DNA from: Phoenix dactylifera
Lineage: Eukaryota > Streptophyta > Magnoliopsida > Arecales > Arecaceae
Direction: 5' to 3'
Length of the DNA stretch: 64,000 nt
Assembly (NCBI RefSeq): GCF_009389715.1
Contig: NC_052400.1
Location: 21,855,674-21,919,673, forward strand
Part shown: positions 27,425 through 39,400 of the stretch, piece after piece
Layout: the number at the start of each line of letters is the position of its first letter
How positions within the stretch are numbered: the first letter of the stretch is position 1
Position numbers and translations under genes: made by a program
Notes under the pieces: model-generated
What the model saw: the letters and a program-made list of their open reading frames with translations, nothing else
What the model was told of the DNA's origin: nothing
The model's database searches: none

Positions 27425-30400
27425 ATGGAGGCAAAGAGATATCTTCCTTCTTCAATGAGTTCTAAAGATAAGGGGAACAAATCCTGCAGAAAGAAGCAGG
27501 TTGCTGCCTCTGGAGAGGTGAAAAAACAATCCAAGGAAGGTGGCAGTACCTGCTCAAATGAAACTGCTCAAAACAAGTTGAACTTCTCAAAGCTTCTGGT
27601 AATAAACAAGGGCCTTTGAAATATTGAAAGTTAATATTTCTTTTATCCAAAATGATAAAATTTTATCTTTGAAGACATTAACCTGGGTCTTTTAACATCT
27701 TCATTTGGACAGGATGGGGTGGTTTTTGTTTTGTCAGGGTTCGTTAACCCTGAGCGGAGCACATTGCGTTCGCAGGCATTAGAGATGGGAGCAGAATATC
27801 AAGCTGATTGGACTTCAGATTGTACCCTTCTTGTTTGTGCATTTCCTAATACTCCTAAATTTAGACAAGTCAAAGCTGATTGTGGCACTATAGTCTCAAA
27901 GGTTATAATTCTTTTCCTTTGTCCCTTTTGTGTATTCCACCTTCCCATGTACTTCTGCTATCTAGTAGATTTGTTTTTCCAAATTGTTGGAAAGAAAAGG
28001 ACTTCATGAACAGCCCATTCTGTCTAGAAATGACTCCCTATATTAGTATGGAGTCAATCTTGTGCTAAAAGGTGCCCCATATGCCTTCTTCTTTCTGTTC
28101 CTGCCTTCTGCTTTTTCTAATCCTTTCAGCGAGTTGCATGTATTAATTGGCAGCTATCCTGTGTTTCATATCCTATGTTATTGTTTTTTCAGTTGAAACA
28201 TCCCTATTTGTGCTTTCGTTGTTCAATTTATGGTCATGGTAGTTATCTTGTTTATACATATTTCTCCTTTTCTTTGTTTTTCTTTTTGGATTTCAAGACT
28301 TCTGTGGAAATACAATGTAGACAGTCAATTCCTGAAAGGATAACACCTCTTAAAGATGCTATATGCAAGCTGCTTTAGTGTTACTTTGGGTTTCGTAACA
28401 TCTTACCTTTTGTACCTGGTGATAGCATAATAGTCATGCAATTTATTATCAGGTTTGGTTAGATTGAAAAAAAAAAATCTATAACAAAGATTAAAACTGG
28501 AATCATGAAGAATGGTATACGCTTTTATTTGTAAAGCATTTTAAGGAAGACACATGGACTTGCTTGAATATGTGGCATCCAAAATCAACTAGAATAGCAT
28601 GCTTTGGCTCTCAAGAGGAAAGCAACTTGCAATCATTCACGGTGGGCTATTTGCCACTTCTGTAGCAGTAAATGCTCTGTGAGACCATATTTTGATTTTA
28701 TTCTTTTGGTTGTAGTTTCTGACCAAGAGTCAAATGTGATTATCTATATTAATCCTTGTCATCTTTGCTCTTCATTTGTACTATTTTCAGGTATCAGGAA
28801 ATTTGAAGGGTTTTTCTTCGGTTGCATGATCTCAAAAAATGCACGTAATGTAGGTTTTTGATGCAATAGTTAGGGACCATTTTTGGTGGTTATTCTTTTA
28901 TTAGTTAGTTAGCTTCTTTTGGGGTATTAGTTTATTGATGTCATTAATAATCTTTTCTGGCATGCATATTTACACTATGAACTCTTGATGATAATGACAA
29001 AATGACAATATAATACCGGCAGGTGTGCTCTTTGCGTAGGACAAGTCATATGGCAATTATAAGCACTACATCTTTAATTGAAAATCTTTTTTAGCTGGTT
29101 AGCTATTCTTGACACCCAAACAATGTGACAATGTCCTGATGATATCAACTTTGATCGTCCCAGGAGTGGATATCAGATTGTTACCACCAGAAAAAGCTTA
29201 TTGACATTGAGTGTTATCTTATGCATGCTGGAAGACCATGGAGAAAATGCAGCAGGCAAATTGAGAATAGCCAAGGTGATGAACTATGATTACTAGCCTC
29301 TGTAACTTGAAAGTTTGAATTGGACAGAAGCTTTTCTAATGTTACAGTATTGCCAATGTTTTTCAATTATTTCGAGTGGCTTCCCCACCCATATTTTCTT
29401 TGTAACTTGGATGCTGTAATTTTTGGTCTTTAGGATAAACTTTCCTATAGAACGGGAACATCTAAATTTATAAGTTTTTTCAACCCCCAAATCTTTAGGA
29501 TTCCTATGAAATTTTGAGTTTCTTTGTTGATTCTGTTATCATTTTCACAAACTGTAAATTGTAAATGATCATATCAGCTTTAGAAGGAATTAACTAGTAA
29601 GCACTGACCTGTTACCTTGATTGAGGTTGATGGTTGTTGATGTCATCATCCTACTGGATTGCCATTGTCACCAAAGTCATTTATTCCAAAAATTTTGCAG
29701 GGGAGGGGATTTGTGCATTAAAATCCAATTTTTAATTCAATAACACTAAATTTTAGCAACCTAGGGTTGATCGTTGCCTTTGGAACATTTAAACAGGAGA
29801 TTTCTTTTAGATCTATTACATGATATATGTATTCTTCACTTCTTACATTTCCTTTTTTTAGATGTCAAAAAAAATGTTTCCTTTTTTTTAGAAACTTTTA
29901 TCCCTTTTTTCTGAATGCTTTTTAGTGCTCTAGGACTCAAATTGAAAGTGTACATGACTGAAACCTGATGTGTTGCAATCGAAACCTACATCTAAATCAA
30001 GTTTTCAACCCTTGCTTCTGACTAGTTGTGGAATTACCTTGTTGGAAGACTATGTTATCAGCAAACGTCTTTGCACGATGACCTTACTATCTTATCCTCT
30101 CCTATTTCAAACCTGGCACTAGGCATGAAAAAACCTATTATTGCATTCTTGCCATGGGTTAGTAAATGGTGTTACGTACTTGGATCTGATTGTTGTATTG
30201 GTGGATTTTAAGCACTAATCCCTGCTCGAATACCATTATAATCTGACCCTGGAAATTATGCTTTTGTGGTACTTGACTAAAAATCAGTAGTTTGACTGAC
30301 TACAATATATCAAGAAACAATGTACCTATAACATCACATTTTGGCCTTGAACAGTAATATTCTCAAGATTTGATCTCGAGCTGTGATGTTAGGATGCCAT

Positions 30401-33400
30401 GACCGAGCTGGAAATAAGGTCATGCTTTTATTAAGATCCAACAAAACCGAGGGTCATGCGCCAATGCAATTCTCTCTTTTCCTTTGGTCTAAATCATGGT
30501 GGAGAATTTCTTTTTTCTGTTCTGACCTAATTTTCTTCCTGTATGTTTGTGTTGTGTTCTTAGCATCCTGCATTAACACCTAGTAATGGATCTTAATCTG
30601 CTGTTGCATAGAAAATCATTTAAATTGCAATGGATTTTTTTTATGGTTTGTCTTATGGCACAGAAGTCTGGGTTTAACAAACTGATGAAAAGTAATATTT
30701 TATAAGTTATTCTCCTTCACCTGATTGCAGAGAAGAAAAATGCCCTGCCTGATGAACCTCTAAAGCAAGTTGAAACAAGATCACATGCAAGGCTGACTGG
30801 ATTTGCTATATCTGAGGTTAGTATGGATGTACTAATATAGTTGAGATTTGTATATATGATATGCCAGCTCTCCCTTGTGGGGTCATCAGTAGCCTTAAAG
30901 AAGAAATATTTGAAACTGAATTTGAAATTTTCAAAGGCTGTAAGTACTCAAGCTCTGCCTTTGTTTTTGCTTAAAATTGCACGTACTGTATAATCTGTCT
31001 ATTATACTTAGTAGCATTAGTTTTCATGGGTTTTAAAATGTTCTGTGTGTATTTGAAAGCAAGATATGCCATACCGGCCCGAGCCGTATGGTACGGGGCG
31101 TATCGTACTGTACCGGTTCGGTATCAGAATCTGGTACGATGGTGTACCGACATTCGGTACGCTACAAAAATCTCATACCGTATTGTACCGACATTGTGCT
31201 AGTGTGGTAGTGGTACGGGGTCCGGTACCGAGACGGCAAACTTTATTTGAAAGAATCGCTATAAGATAGTCAAATCTTATAGCCTTATCTCATCTACTTT
31301 GCTCCAACTTTACAGATCCTATTGTCACTGTTTCCTATCAAAAAGTCATGTATGAGGAAAATGAACGTGCAACTAATCCATGTAAGAAGCTATCACTAGG
31401 ATCTTGCTTGGTGCATGTCTAATTTCAAGAATTTAGAAATGAAAAGTGTCTTTGAATCAGGGGTTCCTTCCGACGCTTTTACTAAGGTTTCTCAGATGTA
31501 CTACATTTATAATACGATGCATATTATTGCACAGAATCACTCTGACATCCTTCTTTTTTTGCTTTTCTGTTCATATGCTCATGTGCCTCTACTTTCAGCT
31601 CATTATAATGAAGCAGCTTCTATCATTGCTCTTTAAATGTTTTACTTCGTGACTCATACTGATATCTATAGATTGGCTATCATAATTCTCAGAGGTGCCT
31701 TTGTCCATCATTGCTTTTTAAATTTTTTACTTCGTTACTCATACTGATATGATAGGTCCCGATCAGAAGCAGGAAAGGTGAACAAGAGAGAAGGATGAAG
31801 TCGAGCCAAGTAGGAACAAAAGGGAGAAACGGAATGATATATTTTTCAGCTCGTCTTACGGTGAGAGCTAGACCAGTGCAATGAAAATAACACACTCTCT
31901 TTTGGGTGAGAGAAGACCCATACAAAGTATCACTCAATTCACGTCCCATATCCCAAAGCATACACCACATTAAATACTTCCTCCCTTTTCCCATGAAACC
32001 CGGACCATCACTCTTCACTCCTCACCATCACTCATCCACTCCCGTACCCCACGGGCTGAGCTTCGGAGCTCAACTCCCCCTTACCTCGTCCCACGTCCAC
32101 CTCGTCGTACCCCACACGCGTGGCTTCGGGGCTCGTCTCTTCGCCTCGTTCCGCGTCTCCCACGTCGAGCCGAGCTTGCATGCCTGCCTTCCCACTTCCC
32201 ACGTTCCGAGCGTCTCCCACTTCCTCCGTTGCTCTCGCAGACGCCGAGCTCTTCTTCCCTCTGCTTCCATCGTGGGTGATGAAGGCCCCCAGATATCGGG
32301 GATTGGGTCTTCGGACCCGCTGTGGACGAGTGCGCCTATCATCCCTCCCCTCTTCAGGTGAAACCTTGTCCTCAAGGTTTGTCTTAGGATATAGTTCCTT
32401 TAGCTGCCCATAGTCCTCCCAAGTTGCGTCCTCTTTCGGAAGCGAACGCCACTGCACCAAGATTTCTTCTGTTAGCTTTCCTCCTTTGTTAACCCATCGG
32501 TAGTCCTTGACAAGTTCGGGCTCTAGCACGAGGTTGCCATCCTCCCGTATCGGTGGTGGCGCAGTGCAGGTGGCTTGTCCTTCTCCCAGTCGTCTTTTGA
32601 GAAGTGATACGTGGAACACCGGATGGACCTTGGCAGTCTCCGGCAACGCCAGCCGGTAAGCAACTGGCCCTATACGCTCAGTGATGCGATAAGGCCCGAA
32701 GTACTTTTGTGCTAGCTTCTGGTGAGCTCGGCGGAAGACTGTTTGCTGCCGGTACGGAGGAAGTTTTAAGAACACCCAGTCGCCTTCTTCAAACGTAACT
32801 TCCCTCCGTCTTTTGTCTGCCTGTTGCTTCATGTTGTTCTTCACCTTCTCCAGATTACCTTTCAACTCTTTCAGCAACTGATCGCGGTCGACCAAGTTTT
32901 TGTCGACCTCATCTACCACTGAAACACCGTCCATATATCGAATAATTGTTGGTGGAAGTCTCCCATATAGTGCTTGAAACGGTGTCATCCCGGCAGTGGA
33001 GTAGAAAGTGGTATTGTACCAGTATTCCGCCCAAGCTAAGTTGTGCTCCCATGTCCTTGGGTACTGACTGCACATGAGGTATTGCTCCACGCACCTATTA
33101 ACCACCTCAGTTTGGCCATCAGACTGCGGATGATAAGCCGAACTCATGTTGAGGGAGGTCCCTTGTAGTTTGAAGAATTCTCGCCAGAAGGTGCTCCCAA
33201 ACACAGGATCCCGATCACTAACAATCGACCTTGGCATCCCATGTAAGCGGGCCACTTGGTGCACAAAAAGCTCTGCTACTCCTTTAGCAGTATACGGGTG
33301 AGATAGAGGCAAGAAGTGGGCATATTTGGTCAGCCGATCGACGATAACTAGTATTACATCTTTACCTCTGGACCGCGGTAGTCCTTCGATGAAGTCTAGG

Positions 33401-36400
33401 GAGATGTCTTCCCAGACTTGCGTAGGCGTCGGAAGGGGTTGCAGTAATCCAGCCGGAGCTTGAGCTTCATATTTTTGTTGCTGGCAGACCACACATTCTG
33501 CCACAAACCTTCGGATATCCCGCTTCATTGCTTCCCAGTAGAAGGCTTGAGAGACTCGTTTGTAAGTTCTCAAGACTCCGGAATGCCCTCCGACCTTGGT
33601 GTTGTGAAATTCCTCCATCAGTTTGTTGCACAGGGGTGACCTCGGAGGAATCAGGACCCGCTCCTTATAATACAGGACTCCTCCCTTGAGTTCGTAATCC
33701 TTCATGCACTCAGGTTCGGAGTCTAGCTGCTGGATCTTATTTTGCAGATAGGAGTCCTCTCGGGTGGCAGCCCGGATCTCCTCCCAAATGTCAAAGAGCG
33801 GTCGACTAATGGCATGGAGCAGGGCTGCTTCAGGTTGGCGAGACAAGGCATCCGCGGCTGTGTTGTCCTTCCCGGGCTTGTATACAATTTCATACTCGTA
33901 TCCTAAGAGTTTTGCGACCCACTTCTGTTGTTCTGGTGTACTCACACGCTGTTCTAAGAAGTGTCGAAGGCTTTTCTGGTCGGTGCGGATTTGAAATCTT
34001 CTTCCTAACAGGTAAGGTCGCCACATCCGCACGGCCTCCATGATCGCCAGCATTTCTTTGGCATACATGGACCATCCTTTCTTCCTCACACCCAACGCCT
34101 TGCTCATGTAAGCTAAGGGCCTCCCCCCTTGGGTTAGGACAGCTTCAATTCCTTTATCTGAAGCATCAGTTTCAATTACGAAAACCTTTGAAAAGTTGGG
34201 CGTGGCTAGTACCGGGGTGGTAGTCATGGCTTCTTTGAGGAGGTTGAACGCTTGCTCGGCCTGTGGACTCCATTGAAACTTCCCTTTCTTTAACAGGGTC
34301 GTTAAAGGGGCGGCGATGATCCCGTAATTCTTGACGAACTTCCGATAATACCCGGTAAGTCCCAGGAATCCCCTAAGTTCCGTTACGGTGGTTGGCTGCC
34401 TCCACTCCTTCATCGCTTGTATTTTGTTGGCATCCACCTGTACTCCTGCAGCCGAGATGATATGGCCCAGATATTCAACTTGATGTTGCCCAAACAAGCA
34501 CTTAGATGGTTGTAGATAAAAGCAATGTTCTGTGAGGATCTGGAGCGTAGTATGGAGGTGAGACAAATGGAGCTCCCACGTAGCGCTATACACCAGGATA
34601 TCGTCAAAGAAAACCAGGATGAACTTGCGTAAGAACCTTCTGAAAACGGAATTCATGATGGCTTGAAACGTTGATGGAGCGTTACATAACCCGAAGGGCA
34701 TCACTAGGTACTCAAAGTGGCCGTTGTGCGTGCGAAAAGCCGTCTTGTGGATGTCGTCGGGGTGAACTCTGATCTGGTGATATCCTGCTCGAAGGTCCAG
34801 CTTGGTGAAGAAGCTGGCTCCGTGCAGCTCATCCAGCATGTCATCAACGGTAGGGATCGGAAATCGGTCTTTTACAGTAACAGCATTCAACGCCCGGTAG
34901 TCCGTACAGAACCTCCAGCTGCCATCCTTTTTCTTTACAAGTAAGACGGGAGAAGAAAAGGGGCTCTGACTCTCCCGGATAATCCCGGCGTCCAGCATCT
35001 CGGTGACTTGTCGCTCGATCTCATTCTTTTGGTAGTAAACATACCGATATGGCCGGACGTTGACGGCTGAGGTTCCGTCATAGAGTGGAATCCGGTGGAC
35101 AAAAGCTCGCTCCGGCGGAAGCCCTCGGGGTTCTTCAAAGAGAGGGGAGAACTCTTGAAGCAGCTTCTGTAGATCTCTGGGGCATTCTCTCGTGTCAGAC
35201 CCGGAGGGTTGCACCTCGGAGCCTCTGATCATGACAGCAAAAAGTTGAGTCCCTCCTTTTAGTTCTCGCTGAATCCCTGGGAAACCCAGGGCTCGGGCGG
35301 GACGTGCCGGTTGTCCGGAGAGCTCACACTCCCGTCCATCCCACCAAAACTTCATAGTCATTTGCTTCCAGTCGCAAAGCACGGGTCCCAGCTTTTTTTA
35401 GCCATTGGATGCCAAGGACAGCGTCCAACCCGACAAGCGGCAGGGTGTAGAAGTTCACCAGGAATTTCTTCCCTTGCAGCTCAACCTCCACTGCCCGGAA
35501 CATCTCCCGGCACTGAAGGATGTCTCCGTTCGCAACTCGGACTTCGAACGGTACAGTGGAGTCAATGGGGAGTCGCAGTTGCTTGGCTATGCGGTCACTC
35601 ACAAAGTTGTGAGTGGATCCACTGTCAATGAGGACCGTCATTGGTTGCCCTTGTATTCGCGCCATCACCCGCATCGTCTTCGGTCCAGTCCATCCAGAGA
35701 GTGCGTGTAGCGAGATTACTGGTTGCGCTTCTTCCCTGGTCTGGCCCTCGCCATGAAGGTCAGGTTCCCCATCGCCAACTCCGTCCGCGTCCTCCTCTCG
35801 GTCCGCTTCGATTAAGTGAACCTGGGGAGTTTTGCACTGGTGCCCTGGAGTGAATTTGTCATTGCACTTGAAGCAAAGACCTTGCTCCCGCCGTTGTTGC
35901 ATCTCCTCCCATGTGATGCGCTGGATCGGCATCGGCGCCGGTAGCCGCGGTGCAGGGAGACTCGGGTTGGGCATCCGTGGGATACCAGTCAGTCGTGGTT
36001 GAACGCCTCGAGTGGCCTTCTTCTTTTGTTCCAACCTTTCCTCCCTCATGCGAGCAACCGTGATTGCTTCCCGGAGTGAGTGCGGCTGCCTCATACGAAC
36101 CTCCTTCGCGATCTTCTCCTTGAGCCCTCCGACGAAGGTTCCGATGAGCGCGTCCTGTGGCCAACCCCGGACTCGGTTAGCCAGCTTCTCAAATTCCTGT
36201 TGATATTCTCGTACCGAGCCTTGTTGCTGAACTCGGGAGAGCTTCTCGTTAAAATTCACATACTCGTTGGGTCCAAACCGAGCCAACAACTCCCGTTCGA
36301 AAACCCTCCAAGTAATGGTGGCCCCTTCATCTTGGTATGCTCGTCGTAACCACTGCCACCAGTGGTTAGCTTCCTCGTCTAAGTAGAACGAGCCGTCGGT

Positions 36401-39400
36401 TGACAGGGACTCCTTGGCCATCGAAATACTGCTCGGCCCGATCCAACCAAACAATCGGATCATCTCCAGTGAACCGCGGGAAGTCCATCCGTGGGTGTCG
36501 TTGGACCATCGCGAGTTCCTCCGTCCGTCCGTAACCACCCCCCCTTGGTGACTGAGGAGGGGATATAGGTTGCTCGAACGGTGTCGGCGACTGAGCAGTG
36601 ATCTGAAGGTGTCGAATAGCCTCTAAGATCTCCGCGAGTCGTCCATCAACCCGCGCCTCCAAGCCATGTAGTTCCTCCCGCATGGTACTCGTCTCAACTT
36701 CCAACCGCTCTATTCTCTCCTTGTTAGACATAGCCAGCTCTGATACCAATTGATAGGTCCCGATCAGAAGCAGGAAAGGTGAACAAGAGAGAAGGATGAA
36801 GTCGAGCCAAGTAGGAACAAAAGGGAGAAACGGAATGATATATTTTTCAGCTCGTTTTACGGTGAGAGCTAGACCAATGCAATGAAAATAACACACTCTC
36901 TTTTGGGTGAGAGAAGACCCATACAAAGTATCACTCAATTCACGTCCCATATCCCAAAGCATACACCACATTAAATACTTCCTCCCTTTTCCCATGAAAC
37001 CCGGACCATCACTCTTCACTCCTCACCATCACTCATCCACTCCCGTACCCCACGGGCTGAGCTTCGGAGCTCAACTCCCCCTTACCTCGTCCCACGTCCA
37101 CCTCGTCGTACCCCACACGCGTAGCTTCGGGGCTCGTCTCTTCGCCTCGTTCCGCGTCTCCCACGTCGAGCCGAGCTTGCATGCCTGCCTTCCCACTTCC
37201 CACGTTCCGAGCGTCTCCCACTTCCTCCGTTGCTCTCGCAGACGCCGAGCTCTTCTTCCCTCTGCTTCCATCGTGGGTGATGAAGGCCCCCAGATATCGG
37301 GGATTGGGTCTTCGGACCCGCTGTGGACGAGTGCGCCTATCATGATATCTATAGATTGGATATCATAATGCTCAGAGGTGCCTTTCTCCATCCTTTTGTA
37401 TAGATTGACCAATACATGAAAGATGATTAATCCAGGGAATTTTTCTCCCTTCATTCTTACCACATTGTCGTCTTTTCAGATTTCTCTAAGGTTGCATGCT
37501 GCATACCCTATTCTAATTTGACAAATTTTTAACAATGAATCTCCTCAGATGGTTCTTTGTCACATCAGCAAAAAACTATTATATTTAAACTATCAATCTC
37601 TTAATGTGCAATTGACAGGTGACCCTGGTATCTTTAAGGATTTTTTACTTTAATCATAGTATTTTAGTTGTATTTTTGTTTTCCTCTTTTAGAGGGGTTG
37701 AGGTGGGTTAATGAGGTTTGATGTGGAAAGTTAGCTCTAGCTTTCCAGTCATTGTTTTAGAGGCTGTAGATAAGAAAACATCTGGAAAGAGCTAGGAAGC
37801 ACGGCTACTTCAAATCACACGCTGGGTCCACAACAGATATGTATCGGATATTGATCCTCGTCGGATTCTTCTCGGAAATATGTCCGGTACTTGTGTAAAC
37901 TATCCTATTTTTCAAAATTAGGAAAGCATTCCAGATATGTCTTGAATACGCTTGAGATATTTCTTGGATACCTTCAAATATGATGGGGTGGGTGCTTGCT
38001 TTCTTTTTTAATGCTAAACATTTAATGATGAATGGTTAATTTTGTAATCTATGATGTTGATATTAAAATATGAAGTTTGGGACCTATATATTTGATTGAC
38101 GACTAAATGATGAGCTTGTGGAAGTTTACTAGCATCTAAAACATGGATTATGTTATTTTAATGACCTATACATACATTGACATATCTTGTATCGATCATT
38201 GACGTATATGGATATACATATAGATATACATACATGCATGTGTATCATTGACGTATTTGGTATCTATCATTGACGTATCTGGATATGAAGGGGAAACATT
38301 TTGGACATACAAATCTGCATAGTAGATACGGTTTTCTATCATATTTATTTCTTGGTGTCTTGATATGCAGCATAATTTGGAATATAATTTTGATTAGCAG
38401 AGGAACTGGAGAAATGCCTCCCAAGGTTAACACACCCTGCATCACTGTGCAAATCCAAACAGAAAAAATATACATCTTATTTGCTAGTTCTTTTTAAATA
38501 TATGTCTCAGTTTTTTGCTATTTCATCTGCATTTTTTTAAACTCCCATTCCACAGTTGTTTCAAGGATCTGCTGTTTTTTTGTTCTTTAATACTGATGCT
38601 GGTGTAGGAAGGAGTTCCTAATATTTTTAAAGATTATGTTTCTCCCGCCAAAATAAAAGAGTGGGCTAATGATGATTTGAATAAAACAATTTCATGGCTG
38701 GAGAGTCAAGAAGACAAGGTAAATTTCCTATCAGTATTTAATATCATAGCACAACGCATTTCGTTGTATCAAAAGCATGTTTACAAATAGCTGGTAAGTC
38801 ACCAAGATGGACAGAAGGTCATTTACAATTATAAATATCTTGTTTAACTTTTGTGATAGCCAGAGCCAAATGAAGTAAAGACTATAGCTGCAGAAGGTCT
38901 TATCACTTGCTTGCAAGATGCCATAGAATCTCTAAGGAAAAATCAGGTATTTTTCTTATTGCTACGCTCTTGATTTTGGAATTCGAGATACTATTTCCAA
39001 AAAACAGACCAATTTTTTTTCTTCATGTGCGATGCGCATGAGTGAATATGCCCCTGGCTTTTTTATTCGGATCTTTAGCTTGCTGACATGGAATTGTTTC
39101 CTGGAGATAAAGACGTGATATATTATCATTGATGAGTACCGCTCATCCCTAGAGAGTGAAGTAAAACTTGGGTAGCTAGTGTATGGAATTGTAAAGCTGT
39201 CAAGTTATCCATACTGTTGACAGATTGACCTCAAATGTCCTTTCTGAATCATGATGTTTAGCAACAAAGAGTGCTAATCATGTTTGTTTTTGTGCCACTC
39301 ATACTATGGCATATCCTAGCATGTAAGAAATGGATGCTGGATGAATTTGCTGGGTGGCAGAAACAATGGCATGCGCAAAAGCAGGTTGTATCACATTATA

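Larger units (their letters stand above)
31750..37342 (-). mobile_element. Complete Ty3/Gypsy chromovirus LTR retrotransposon
   Basis: The 5593-bp element has two 592-bp LTRs, TGATAGG...CCTATCA termini and perfect 5-bp target duplications TGATA (31745-31749 and 37343-37347). Transcription runs on the minus strand, so the 5' LTR is 36751-37342. The internal order is primer binding site, gag, protease, reverse transcriptase, RNase H, integrase with GPY/F-type tail and chromodomain, which defines the chromovirus branch of plant Gypsy elements (Tekay/Del- or Reina-like; exact clade not settled). The LTRs differ at three positions by my alignment, so the insertion is recent. Two frameshifts disrupt gag-pol, so this copy is probably non-autonomous now. 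It lies antisense in an XRCC1 intron. Confidence 0.96.

Noticed and set aside
31906..32413. Plus-strand open frames of 97-151 codons in the 3' LTR (and 36907-37368 in the 5' LTR)
   Set aside because: They are antisense to the element, are duplicated exactly with the LTR, and have no recognisable domain; GC-rich LTR composition explains them.
35393..35399. A7 run as a programmed frameshift site between protease and pol
   Set aside because: A one-base homopolymer change explains it and the element has a second frameshift elsewhere; recoding would need conservation across copies.
36732..37019. N-terminal extension of gag into the 5' LTR
   Set aside because: That frame starts inside the LTR upstream of the primer binding site; the natural gag start is the ATG at 36731.
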